Shown piece by piece: positions 24,989 through 33,039 of a stretch of 41,427 nucleotides of DNA; within the stretch, counting starts at the first letter, position 1; each line of letters opens with the position of its first letter. Origin of the DNA: a virus; IMG/VR virus record IMGVR_UViG_3300046005_000634, positions 1-41,427 of that record. One strand, given 5' to 3'. Position numbers and translations under genes: made by a program. A model generated the notes under the pieces. That model was not told the origin of the DNA. It was given only the letters and a program-made list of their open reading frames with translations, and did no database searches.

Positions 24989-26758
24989 TTACACTAAAAC
25001 ATCTTTGTTGTAACCATAAACCTTGAAAAACCCAGTTTTATCTTTTTGGTACGTCACGGTTTTAATACTCAAGTTTTGTGCCAATTCAAACTCGATTTGC
25101 AATGCCATTTGTTTCGGCGTGGACTTGTTAAACCACACTAAAAACGAGCGTGTCGGCGTTGTGAATTTCACTTTTAAGCACTCATTACCTGCCTTTGAAA
25201 GTGTCGGTGTCACTTGAACGTCAAGACATTCTTCTGTCTGCAAAATGGTTGCATCTTTGATTTGCGCGTGTTCAAGTTTTAGCTTGTCATTCGGATCTAT
25301 CAATTCAGTTTTGCAATTCGCACAATATCGCGCCGCTATATCATTTTCATGGTTACATTCTAAACACTCTTTAAACGTCCAACGATACGAACAACGGTCA
25401 ATCACACCACGATTAACAACTGTAAAAGTACAACGCCTGCCATAATGCGCTGGCATTGCGCCTAAACCTTCAACTTCGATGCGATTACCTTCTAAATCTA
25501 GCAAATAACCGTTATCGTCAATCGCTTGTTCTGCGTCAACGTCACGCCGTTTTGAAAATTCATTAACGCCATTGCAAGCAGGGCATTTTGCCTTAACTGG
25601 TACACCGACTTCACCGCCGCCACTTGCTTTGATTTCAGGATTAAACACATCACCATCAGGGCAATGGCGTTCAATGTTTTCAGCATAATCCAAAACTAAG
25701 CAATCCGATTTACCATCGCAAATACGCAAACCACGCCCGATAATCTGCTGCAGCAATGACACGCTTTCAGTGGCGCGTAAAATCGCTATAGTGTCACAAT
25801 TTGGGGCATCGAACCCAGTCGTAAGCACTGCAACATTCACTAGATATTTAATCGCGCCACTTTTGAACCGCAACAAAATAGATTCGCGTTCATTCGCTGG
25901 TGTTTCACCTGTGACAATCTGACTTAATCCACGCGGTAACGATTCCATTACCTCATGCGCGTGTTGAATGGTTGCAGCGAAAATCATCACGCCTTTTCTG
26001 CCTTGCGACTTTTCAACAACATCCGCAACAATCGAACTGGTTAATCGACCTTTGCCGATAAACGCTTTATCAACGGCTGCACTGTCAAAATTACCCATGC
26101 GGTTTTGAGTTAATCCGCTAGTGTCATAATGCGAGTTAGTTGCACCAATTACAGGATTTGATAGAAAGCCTTGTTCAATCAATTCACGCGCATCTAAACG
26201 ATAAACAAGCCGCTTAAAATAAGGCTCTTTTGCTTGCGTATCGTCTAGCATCTTGCCGCTAGCATCAATGGCGAAAATGTACCCTTGAGATAAACGGTAT
26301 GGGCTTGCCGTCATTCCGATAACGCGCAAATTTGGATTAACCAATAAAAGCGAATCAATGATTGATTTCACGGTCGGGCTAATTTTATGCGCTTCATCTA
26401 AAATAACAGCACAGAATTTCGAGCCGAATCTATGAATTTGATTTTTTACACTAACTGGAGTTCCAATAACCATTGCATTTTTTAAGCAAGTTTCACCGAC
26501 ACTAGCAGAAAATAACGACACGTTACTGCCTGTCATTCTTAATTTTTCGGCATTCTGTTGTAATAACTCACGCGATGGAACTAAGCATAAAATATGCTTG
26601 CCGTTGCTGATTTTGTGTAATTCATTAGCAAGCGCGGCGCAAACTAAACTTTTACCCGCTCCAGTTGGTAGCTCAATAATGCAGCTTTCTTTTGTTGATT
26701 TAACCCAATTTATAGCGGCATTAACAGCGTCATCTTGATAATATCTAAGCTTCATCAT
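24989..26758 (-). CDS. DEAH-box superfamily 2 helicase with zinc-finger tail
   Basis: 589 residues. PTGAGKS at 31-37 (Walker A), DEAH at 121-124, TASPYRL at 150-156 and QIIGRGLR at 338-345 (motif VI) define an SF2 helicase of the type common in phage replication modules. C-terminal Cys clusters (CPAC near 390; CLEC...CANC near 470-490) suggest zinc binding. Likely unwinds DNA for replication or recombination. GGAGG precedes the double ATG. Confidence 0.9.
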   Translation of the reverse strand: MMKLRYYQDDAVNAAINWVKSTKESCIIELPTGAGKSLVCAALANELHKISNGKHILCLVPSRELLQQNAEKLRMTGSNVSLFSASVGETCLKNAMVIGTPVSVKNQIHRFGSKFCAVILDEAHKISPTVKSIIDSLLLVNPNLRVIGMTASPYRLSQGYIFAIDASGKMLDDTQAKEPYFKRLVYRLDARELIEQGFLSNPVIGATNSHYDTSGLTQNRMGNFDSAAVDKAFIGKGRLTSSIVADVVEKSQGRKGVMIFAATIQHAHEVMESLPRGLSQIVTGETPANERESILLRFKSGAIKYLVNVAVLTTGFDAPNCDTIAILRATESVSLLQQIIGRGLRICDGKSDCLVLDYAENIERHCPDGDVFNPEIKASGGGEVGVPVKAKCPACNGVNEFSKRRDVDAEQAIDDNGYLLDLEGNRIEVEGLGAMPAHYGRRCTFTVVNRGVIDRCSYRWTFKECLECNHENDIAARYCANCKTELIDPNDKLKLEHAQIKDATILQTEECLDVQVTPTLSKAGNECLKVKFTTPTRSFLVWFNKSTPKQMALQIEFELAQNLSIKTVTYQKDKTGFFKVYGYNKDVLV

Positions 26759-26992
26759 TTAAAACCTCCCCTGCATATTTGTTATTTTTTCGAGCGCGTT
26801 ATCAAATTCAACGCCGCTTCGCATTTGATTTGGGTGTCCGTCTTGTACTGACAATTCAAGTGGCTCACCCGCGCTAAAAAACACAATAGCGCGGGGCAAA
26901 CCTTTTGAATCTAAACCAACGCGAATAAACGACACTTGTTCACTGTTAATTAGCAATAATTCTTCGCTCTTAGTTTCGATTTCAACAAACAT
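26759..26992 (-). CDS. Hypothetical protein, 77 residues
   Basis: MFVEIETKSEELLLINSEQV, then SFIRVGLDSKGLPRAIVFFS and LELSVQDGHP. A small beta-rich protein; no family recognised. It starts within the stop codon of the 57-residue gene (TAATG) and is followed by the helicase with no gap, so it is co-translated with the replication set. Confidence 0.5.
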   Translation of the reverse strand: MFVEIETKSEELLLINSEQVSFIRVGLDSKGLPRAIVFFSAGEPLELSVQDGHPNQMRSGVEFDNALEKITNMQGRF

Positions 26993-27165
26993 TACAATCT
27001 ATCCTTTAATTCTTTACGCTGTTTTGGTGTCATCTTTTCAAAGCATCTAAAAAATGAAAGCCAAGCAATAGGACAATCGTTCAATAAGTCAAACAAAAGC
27101 AAATCAATTTCAGCTTTTTTTGCAATCATTTCTAGCTTGCTGCGTTCAATGTATTTATCGTTCAT
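26992..27165 (-). CDS. Hypothetical helical protein, 57 residues
   Basis: Short ORF, overlapping the exonuclease stop (ATGA) and the next start (TAATG). It is helical and charged: MNDKYIERSKLEMIAKKAEI, then a hydrophobic LLLFDLLNDCPIAWLSFF and KMTPKQRKELKDRL. The two overlaps argue it is a real gene. Function unknown. Confidence 0.55.
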   Translation of the reverse strand: MNDKYIERSKLEMIAKKAEIDLLLFDLLNDCPIAWLSFFRCFEKMTPKQRKELKDRL

Positions 27166-28037
27166 TTTAACGTCCAGTAACTTGTTGTTGATTCATACGC
27201 GCTTAAATCCGCATCGGGCAATAATTCAGCAATGGCGTTTTTATAGCCGATTGATTTGCGAGTAACGCGCGTTAGTTTGTGTTCGCCGATATTGCTTTCA
27301 TTTTCGGCACAATCCTCAATAATCTGTTTTAGCATCAAATCCGATAAATCTTGCGATGCTTTGATTTCTGCTTTGAGTTTTAAATACTGCTCAACTCGAT
27401 ACGATGTCATATCATTTTCGATAGTGTCATGACGTGATTTTAAATGCACTTGATTTTGCAATTCTTCGAGAAATTCATCGTAAAACGCGCGTAGTTGCGG
27501 CAGGATTTCATTTACATATTTTGGATTGTAATTAACGTAATCCAATCTGTAGTCGTGTGTGTTCCACTGAAAAAAGTCACAGAATAGCTTTTTAGTAACA
27601 AACATTTGAATCTGAACCTGTGCGTAATAATGCGGTTGTTCTTCAATAGACTTAAAAACAGGGCTTGTATCGTTACGCAATGAAAAAGGGCATTTAAATT
27701 CTACAATGCCGCGTCCATCATCAATAAAGCCGTCTGGACTTGCACCTAGCCACAATTCATGCGTGTGAAATCCTGTTGTTTCAACGATGTTGCCTGTTTT
27801 AAGTTGGTAATCAGTACGAGCTAAATGTTCATTCATATTGCCATATTCAGTTGCAACATTACCAACAAACTCACTTAATGCGCCGTGCCATTCACGCACC
27901 ATCGAGCGCATAACGTCTTGACGCTTGCGAAATGGTGATAAACCTAAAATCGCCCCGACATTTGAAGCTGTTATACGTCCGATACGTGCATTAAACCAAT
28001 CGTCACTGCCTTGTTGTAATTCTGTTGTATTTTCCAT
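27162..28037 (-). CDS. YqaJ/lambda-exonuclease-like recombination nuclease
   Basis: About 291 residues. From the first ATG (28043) residues read: RIGRITASNVGAILGLSPF at 21-39, LGASPDGFI at 99-107 (D104), GIVEFKCPF at 112-120 (E115, K117) and HYYAQVQIQM at 138-147. This is the YqaJ exonuclease core. TTAGGA is only 2 bases from the ATG at 28043 but 8 from that at 28037, so the latter is preferred. It degrades one strand of double-stranded ends, preparing ssDNA for annealing with the SSB and Sak4-like neighbours upstream. Confidence 0.87.
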   Translation of the reverse strand: MENTTELQQGSDDWFNARIGRITASNVGAILGLSPFRKRQDVMRSMVREWHGALSEFVGNVATEYGNMNEHLARTDYQLKTGNIVETTGFHTHELWLGASPDGFIDDGRGIVEFKCPFSLRNDTSPVFKSIEEQPHYYAQVQIQMFVTKKLFCDFFQWNTHDYRLDYVNYNPKYVNEILPQLRAFYDEFLEELQNQVHLKSRHDTIENDMTSYRVEQYLKLKAEIKASQDLSDLMLKQIIEDCAENESNIGEHKLTRVTRKSIGYKNAIAELLPDADLSAYESTTSYWTLK

Positions 28038-28045
28038 TGCCATAA

Positions 28046-28082
28046 TCCTAAAAAGTTAAGTAAATGCACAATCCTTGTGCGT
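28046..28082 (-). promoter_or_regulatory. Exonuclease leader: palindromic repeat copy B and shared ribosome-site motif
   Basis: A GCACAA-GGA-TTGTGC hairpin (28066-28082 region) is close to copy A at 22563. It is followed on the minus strand by TTAACTTTTTAGGA (28046-28059), which is identical to the motif before the 84-residue gene at 21226-21239. Confidence 0.5.
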
Positions 28083-28101
28083 GAATCCTGTTTAAGCGTG
28101 A

Positions 28102-28614
28102 TTAAAATGGAATTTCGTCAAGGTCGTTTGCTTCTGGCATTTGTGCTGCAGTTAGCGGTTGTGGTGCTGGTGCTGCTTGCTGTGAACGCGGTGAAACTTT
28201 GCTAATCCAGTTACCGCTTTTGTCGTTAAACTCCCACACCATAACCTTGATTAACATTGGCTTGTTGAGTAATGCAAACAACGCGCCGTCTGTTGGACGT
28301 TCGCCACTTGCAACCAATTTTCCACCCGTTGCGTTTTGGTCGATCGCTGCAAACATCTTGATTGCGTTATCAAGTTTTTTGCTGTCGGTTTCCATTAACT
28401 GGATTTTTTGAAATACAACACGGTTAGCGTATTGAGACGGTTTTGTCACTTGCCATTTAGCGTTAATGTAGCTTTTGCCTTCGTAGCTAGTCCAACCACA
28501 CTCAACAATCATTGCCTCGCAGGTTGTGTTATCAGGAATTAAAGCATTTCCGCCTAATTCGACTTCACCTGTGCTTTTTACCGCTTCGCCCGTTGATAAT
28601 TTAAAGAAACTCAT
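28102..28614 (-). CDS. SSB-like single-stranded DNA-binding protein
   Basis: 170 residues. The core (TTCEAMIVECGWTSYEGKSYINAKWQV...) fits a DUF669-type phage OB-fold protein with aromatic residues. A Gln/Ala/Pro linker leads to an acidic C-terminal tip, DLDEIPF, like the SSB tip that recruits replication partners. It lies between the Sak4-like ATPase and the YqaJ nuclease. GGAG in the end of the previous gene serves its start. Confidence 0.75.
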   Translation of the reverse strand: MSFFKLSTGEAVKSTGEVELGGNALIPDNTTCEAMIVECGWTSYEGKSYINAKWQVTKPSQYANRVVFQKIQLMETDSKKLDNAIKMFAAIDQNATGGKLVASGERPTDGALFALLNKPMLIKVMVWEFNDKSGNWISKVSPRSQQAAPAPQPLTAAQMPEANDLDEIPF

Positions 28615-28615
28615 T

Positions 28616-29389
28616 TTATTCTCCGATGTTGTTTAAAAATTGTGATAAAGGATTGATACCGAATTGCACGGTTAAATCGTCCGCGATGCCCATGCGGTTT
28701 TTTGAGATGCTGCTAGCTGCGCTGGTGCATTGCAAAATACGTTCTCCGCTGCTACGCGCTTTTGACTTTTTGTTATCGTCTGTCATGACAAATGTTTCAA
28801 GTCGTAAGAATCCAACCAAATCAACGTCATCTACATAATGCGCTACGCTTTGCTTATTCATTTTTAAGCCGAAACGATTGTGTGCTGGTGCGTCTGGAAG
28901 GTCGATTGTTTCAATGTCGGCGTGACCAATAAACACGATATTCATGTTTTTCTTTTCAACCAAAATGCCGCAAGCGTTTCTGATTCTTTGGTGGTAATTG
29001 CTTAGGATTTGATAGCCTGCACCATAACCACCACCAGCTTTTGCAAGTGCTTTGTTGTCGAATTGGTTTGTACCTGATTTGCTGCTACCTTGTACGATTT
29101 CTTCAATAAAGATTCTTTCTGCTTTCGTGATGCTGTCTATTACTAGCGTTTTGTAGTCATGATCTTCACTAATTAACGCCATTAGCTGTGACGTTGCGTC
29201 ATTGAATGAATGCGCCACTGGGAATGCGTCAGGGCGGATTGCGTTTGGAATGGACTGCATACCATCTTCAAACCGAATGAAAATAGGTTTTGGAAATGTC
29301 GCTGCGAGGTTTGTTTTGCCAATACCTGCGCCGCCATAAATTGTGAACAGCTTGAACTTGTCAGCTGGTTTTGAAATTGTGTTTAACAT
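28616..29389 (-). CDS. RecA-fold ATPase, Sak4-like (AAA_24)
   Basis: 257 residues. GGAGIGKT at 19-26 is Walker A; TLVIDSITKAE near 82 is Walker B. The pattern PKPIFIRFEDGMQ, KALAKAGGGYGAGYQIL, MNIVFIGHAD is the AAA_24 group containing Sak4, ATPases that help phage SSB anneal ssDNA. First gene of the early minus operon (CGGAG site), directly after the early promoter. SSB and exonuclease follow, forming a probable recombination set. Confidence 0.8.
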   Translation of the reverse strand: MLNTISKPADKFKLFTIYGGAGIGKTNLAATFPKPIFIRFEDGMQSIPNAIRPDAFPVAHSFNDATSQLMALISEDHDYKTLVIDSITKAERIFIEEIVQGSSKSGTNQFDNKALAKAGGGYGAGYQILSNYHQRIRNACGILVEKKNMNIVFIGHADIETIDLPDAPAHNRFGLKMNKQSVAHYVDDVDLVGFLRLETFVMTDDNKKSKARSSGERILQCTSAASSISKNRMGIADDLTVQFGINPLSQFLNNIGE

Positions 29390-29544
29390 AAATACTCCGA
29401 TTGGTTAAGTTGTGCAGCTCACTGGCTACGGTTAAAAATTATACTTAAAAAAATAGGAAAGTAAATATATTTTTAAATTTATTTTATTTTATATTTATTT
29501 GCTATATTATGCGCCTACTTTTTAACCAATAAGAGAAAAACAAA
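29390..29544. promoter_or_regulatory. Divergent early promoter region
   Basis: 155 bp, very AT-rich. Minus: TTTACT (29460-29465), 16-base spacer, TATAAT (29438-29443). Plus: extended -10 TGCTATATT (TATATT at 29503-29508), with no good -35. ATTGGTTAA (29400-29408) and its complement TTAACCAAT (29522-29530) lie just before the two ribosome sites, so each transcript carries TTAACCAAT 5' of its start. These may be operators for the small Cro-like protein, or RNA elements. Confidence 0.7.
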
Positions 29545-29712
29545 ATGCTCACATTAGACGAAGTTCGAGAAAAATTAAAGCCGTTCAAATTAACCGAAGT
29601 GGCAAAAGCAACGCGCATTGATTACATGAGATTGTTTCAAACAATCAAAGGAACGCGCCCTGCTTATTATGACGATGTTAAAAAACTTTCTGACTACTTG
29701 GAGGCGTTATGA
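29545..29712 (+). CDS. Small Cro-like helix-turn-helix regulator, 55 residues
   Basis: MLTLDEVREKLKPFKLTEVA then KATRIDYMRLFQTIKGTRPA and YYDDVKKLSDYLEAL. This is a compact five-helix XRE/Cro-type fold: helix 2-3 (LTEVAKATRIDYMRLFQTI) reads as the HTH. AAGAG precedes the start; the stop overlaps the primase start by ATGA. It is the first plus-strand early gene and a good candidate repressor of the divergent promoters. Confidence 0.7.
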   Translation: MLTLDEVREKLKPFKLTEVAKATRIDYMRLFQTIKGTRPAYYDDVKKLSDYLEAL

Positions 29713-31586
29713 TTGCTGCGGGTTTATTTGATGCAATGCTTGATGCTGGTTTTAATCCGCCAAATAACACTGATGGAGAAATAACACGTTTTAGCACCAA
29801 TGGAAAAACACACAACAAAGACGGATGGTTAGTTGTTTTTGATGACAGTGGCGCGTGTTTTGGTTGCTGGCGCGAAGGCACTCGATTTACTTGGAGTGAT
29901 AAATCAAAGTTTGAAACTATGACGCAACAAGAGCGTGATGCTTTTGAGTTCAAACGACGTATGGCAATGCAACAAGCTGAATTTGAGCGTGAGCAACGTC
30001 AAAACTTTGCAGCTAGTGAATCACTAGAAGAATGGCAAAACGCGCCTGTGTGTGAATCACACGCCTATTTAGAGCGTAAATCTGTTGCCGCGTGTGAAAA
30101 TTTGCGCGTAGGTTTAGACGGGCGGTTGATTGTGCCAGTTTTTGAATCGAGTGAAAAAATCCAATCGCTGCAATACATTGATAGCGAAGGGAAAAAGCAA
30201 TTTAAAACCGATGGCAAAATGAAAGGCGGATTTTTTGTTGTGGGTGATATTGGCGCGGATTGCTATTTATGCGAAGGATTGGCAACTGCTTTAACAATCA
30301 ATTCTGCAACTGGCAAAGGTGTTATTGTTGCGTTCAGTGCTTCAAATATGCCAGTTGTTTATGAGAAATTCAAAACTCATAACGTCACAGTTTGCGCCGA
30401 TAATGACGCGCATGGCGTAGGCTTGAAATACGCTAACGAATGCAAAGGCGCAAAGGTTGTTTATCCGCCTGTTATTGGGCAGGATTTTAACGATATTGGA
30501 ATTGAAGGCTGCAAGGCGTTCTTTGGTGTTGATAAAAACAAAGATAAGCCTTTTTTAGTTCCCGTATCTGAAATAATGAACAATGTCACGCCGCCTAATT
30601 GGTTAATGAAAGGCTGGATTGAGTACGCAAGTATGGGAATTATTTTTGGTGAGAGTGGCGCGGGTAAATCATTATTCACACTCGATTGGGCTTTTTGTAT
30701 GGCAAACGGTTTAGATTGGCACGGCAACAAAATAAAGCAATGCAGCCACGTTTTGTATATCGCTGGTGAAGGCGGACGCGGCTTTGCAATGAGAATTCAA
30801 GCGTTACAACAAAAATACGAAATGAAAACAAAGGATAACATATTTTTTTCAAGCCGTAGCGTTGATTTGCTTGATAAAAAATCAGCTCAACAAATAATTG
30901 ATAGCGTTGCATCAATGGAATTAAAGCCTGCATGGATTGTTATCGACACACTTCACAGAAACATGAACGGCGATGAAAATAGCGCGGCTGATATTGCATT
31001 GTTTTTGGATTCGCTTGAGGTGTTGCGTGATTTATACGGTTGTGCTGTTTATCCAGTGCATCACAGTGGATTATCTGATAAAGGGCGCGTGCGTGGTAGT
31101 AGCTCAATTAAGGGCGGTATGGATGCCGAGTATTGCGTCACGAAAGGCAATGATTTTGAAGTTACAATCACTTGCACCAAAATGAAGGACGCACCAAAAC
31201 CACCGCCGATAAAAATGATTATTACACCTGTTGACTTAGAAGGCGATTGCTGGACAGATACAGATACGGGATTGCAAACGCAGGGCGTTTATTTGACTTA
31301 TGGCGGCATTGACACTTCAAAAACAAAAGACCTCGATGAGCGTGACGCATTGGCTTTTGACGCAATGAAATTAGCTATTGAAGAAGTTGGTATTATGGCA
31401 TCAGAAAACATTACCATTGCAGTAGAAAACACCAAGATTGTAAATGTTGAGGTATTGAGAAAGTATGTCTACTCAACAACAAAGGGAAAAAACAAATCAC
31501 GCGACTTTGACAGGTCAATTGAATCCCTTAGAAACCGCAGATATATTGGCGTTGACGGCGAATGGTGCTGGTTAATGGACGAGTAA
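29709..31586 (+). CDS. Primase-helicase (TOPRIM plus RepA-like ATPase)
   Basis: 625 residues. The N-terminal part has GWLVVFDDSGACFGCW. The TOPRIM core is at about 185-235: CYLCEGLATALTI (E189) and VTVCADNDAHG (D231, D233). Walker A GESGAGKS is at 314-321 and AWIVIDTLHRN gives Walker B; VYPVHHSGLSDKGRVRGSSS continues the RepA/AAA_25 hexameric helicase pattern. It likely primes and opens the fork. It follows the Cro-like gene and ends just before the GGTAT cluster, a possible origin. Confidence 0.88.
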   Translation: MIAAGLFDAMLDAGFNPPNNTDGEITRFSTNGKTHNKDGWLVVFDDSGACFGCWREGTRFTWSDKSKFETMTQQERDAFEFKRRMAMQQAEFEREQRQNFAASESLEEWQNAPVCESHAYLERKSVAACENLRVGLDGRLIVPVFESSEKIQSLQYIDSEGKKQFKTDGKMKGGFFVVGDIGADCYLCEGLATALTINSATGKGVIVAFSASNMPVVYEKFKTHNVTVCADNDAHGVGLKYANECKGAKVVYPPVIGQDFNDIGIEGCKAFFGVDKNKDKPFLVPVSEIMNNVTPPNWLMKGWIEYASMGIIFGESGAGKSLFTLDWAFCMANGLDWHGNKIKQCSHVLYIAGEGGRGFAMRIQALQQKYEMKTKDNIFFSSRSVDLLDKKSAQQIIDSVASMELKPAWIVIDTLHRNMNGDENSAADIALFLDSLEVLRDLYGCAVYPVHHSGLSDKGRVRGSSSIKGGMDAEYCVTKGNDFEVTITCTKMKDAPKPPPIKMIITPVDLEGDCWTDTDTGLQTQGVYLTYGGIDTSKTKDLDERDALAFDAMKLAIEEVGIMASENITIAVENTKIVNVEVLRKYVYSTTKGKNKSRDFDRSIESLRNRRYIGVDGEWCWLMDE

Positions 31587-31695
31587 TTATACCGTTGGTA
31601 TAGCGGTATGGTATTACGGTATAGCGATACATTTAGACTATACCTACCATACCCATACCTTTAGGTATGGTATGGTGGTATATGTATGGTATTTT
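31587..31695 (+). repeat. GGTAT repeat cluster, locus 2 (candidate origin or control site)
   Basis: Twelve GGTAT/ATACC pentamers in about 110 bp: eight on the plus strand, four on the minus. GGTATAG near 31619-31625 pairs with CTATACC near 31638. A longer palindrome spans about 31641-31681, where TACC(T)ACCATACC(C)ATACCT pairs with AGGTATGGTATGGTGGTA. T5 follows. The same design occurs at 6651-6872. It lies directly after the primase-helicase. Confidence 0.75.
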
Positions 31696-31857
31696 TAAGT
31701 TAGTATTATTTTGTGATTATGTTATAATTTGTATGTGGATTTTTAAATTTGGTTTCTAGCAGAACTGTTAAATTTAAAAATCTAATTTTTAACCCGATTT
31801 GTTTAACCTGTCTGCTAGCAGGTTCAGTGAATCGGGTTTTTTATTGGAGTTAATTTT
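31696..31857 (+). promoter_or_regulatory. Leader with TATAAT box and nested hairpins, possible attenuator
   Basis: TATAAT at 31723-31728 (weak -35). A perfect 13-bp inverted repeat, GATTTTTAAATTT (31738-31750) / AAATTTAAAAATC (31770-31782), comes next. A terminator-like hairpin follows: AACCCGATT (31791-31799) / AATCGGGTT (31830-31838), enclosing AACCTG/CAGGTT, then T-rich sequence and GGAG. CTAGCAGA (31757-31764) can also pair with TCTGCTAG (31811-31818), which would disrupt both. Confidence 0.6.
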
Positions 31858-32208
31858 ATGATTGATAGTTTTGATTTAATTGCCGTTTTAAAACAGGTTT
31901 GCAGAAGTGAAAAATGCGAATATGTGACAATACAAGATATTGTTAAAAGCAATAAATACAAAAAACACTACATTATGGACGATGGAAAGTTTAATTTTCC
32001 TAATGCTAGTATAAATGTATGTTTAGAAATGCTTTTAAACGAAGGTTTTGTTTTTAAGGTTGATGGTTATTTTTATCCATCAGCTCGTGGATTAAGTTTT
32101 ATTGAATCTTTTTCATATAGCGATTTAGAGGATTTAGAAGATTGTCCAATTTTATTACTTGAAAAACAGGCATTAGCAAAGTGTGAATCTGATTATTTTG
32201 GAGAATAA
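31858..32208 (+). CDS. Winged-helix-like protein, unknown, 116 residues
   Basis: MIDSFDLIAVLKQVCRSEKC, then TIQDIVKSNKYKKHYIMDDG, NVCLEMLLNEGFVFKVDGYF and YPSARGLSFIESF. Strand/helix order and the 'domain decision' helices suggest a winged-helix fold. The end is acidic (DLEDLEDCPIL). GGAG is 9 bases before the ATG. Its structured leader points to regulation. No family recognised with certainty. Confidence 0.5.
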   Translation: MIDSFDLIAVLKQVCRSEKCEYVTIQDIVKSNKYKKHYIMDDGKFNFPNASINVCLEMLLNEGFVFKVDGYFYPSARGLSFIESFSYSDLEDLEDCPILLLEKQALAKCESDYFGE

Positions 32209-32210
32209 CA

Positions 32211-32378
32211 ATGGCACTTGCAGTTATTATTTCGATGGTGACAACATTTAGCGCATTAGGTCAACAACACATTAACTATGTGGCAAGTGTTGAAAGAATG
32301 AAAATGGCAGATTGCTTAACCATTAAGCAGTCAATAGACAAGCATCATGTTGTTGATTGCATCAAGGATTCTAAATGA
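32211..32378 (+). CDS. Small hydrophobic-start protein, 55 residues
   Basis: Short ORF after the winged-helix-like gene, preceded by GGAG in its last codons. MALAVIISMVTTFSALGQQH gives a possible membrane or secreted start; the rest is soluble with two cysteines (ADCLTIKQS, VDCIKDSK). The stop overlaps the next start by ATGA. Function unknown. Confidence 0.45.
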   Translation: MALAVIISMVTTFSALGQQHINYVASVERMKMADCLTIKQSIDKHHVVDCIKDSK

Positions 32379-32512
32379 AACATCTAACACCACAATACAT
32401 TACTGAGTACATGGCAAAACTCAAATGGCTTGAAGAAAATCCTGTTAATGTTTCAGTAAGTGAATTTTTGTTTGCTACAAAAGCAGAACGCAAAGACGCT
32501 AAACGCAAATAG
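32375..32512 (+). CDS. Small charged protein, 45 residues
   Basis: MKHLTPQYITEYMAKLKWLE, then VNVSVSEFLFATKAERKDAK. It is helical and basic at the end. Real-gene evidence is the ATGA overlap with the previous stop only. No function suggested. Confidence 0.4.
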   Translation: MKHLTPQYITEYMAKLKWLEENPVNVSVSEFLFATKAERKDAKRK

Positions 32513-32542
32513 ATGACAACGTGGCGCGGTTATGGTTATAAT
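32513..32542 (+). promoter_or_regulatory. Promoter candidate before the lysozyme gene
   Basis: ATGACA (32513-32518), 18-base spacer, TATAAT (32537-32542). One of the best sigma70 matches in the window and directly before the lysis genes. Confidence 0.6.
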
Positions 32543-32565
32543 CGCGTCAACATAAAATTTTAATC

Positions 32566-33039
32566 ATGGTTATTTTAATGAATCAAAAACTAATCGAACA
32601 ACTCAAAAAGCACGAAGGATTCAGGGCGCGTGTTTATAAATGCACTGCTGGACGCAATACTATCGGCTATGGCTATAATTTAGATGCTAACCCGCTTAAT
32701 TTAACAGATTTTGAATTAAAGCAATTTGTAGATAGTGGAGTTCAAGAACGAGTTGCTGAATGGTTGCTTATTCGCATGATTGATAAATGCACTGGTGAAT
32801 TAGTAAGTCATATTTCATGGTTTGAATCATTAGACGAAGTTAGGCAGTCTGTTTTAATCAATATGGCGTTTAATCTTGGTATTACAGGATTAATGCAGTT
32901 TAAAACAACGCTTGCAATGGTTAAAGCTGGTGATTATGACTTGGCATCTAAAGCAATGCTTAAATCAAAATGGGCAGGACAGGTGCATGGCAGGGCGGCT
33001 GAATTAGCATTACAAATGCGTACTGGAGTATTTGCATAA
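32566..33039 (+). CDS. Endolysin, T4-type lysozyme (GH24)
   Basis: 157 residues. HEGFRARVYKCTAGRNTIGYGYN shows the catalytic pattern E17-x8-C26-x5-T32 (T4 has E-x8-D-x5-T; Cys in the second position occurs in related phage enzymes). NMAFNLGITGLMQFKTTLAM and the C-terminal helix complete the GH24 fold. It cuts the N-acetylmuramic acid linkage in peptidoglycan. No signal peptide, so a holin is expected. A second ATG at 32578 is an equal start candidate; neither has a good SD. The next gene starts one base after its stop. Confidence 0.9.
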   Translation: MVILMNQKLIEQLKKHEGFRARVYKCTAGRNTIGYGYNLDANPLNLTDFELKQFVDSGVQERVAEWLLIRMIDKCTGELVSHISWFESLDEVRQSVLINMAFNLGITGLMQFKTTLAMVKAGDYDLASKAMLKSKWAGQVHGRAAELALQMRTGVFA

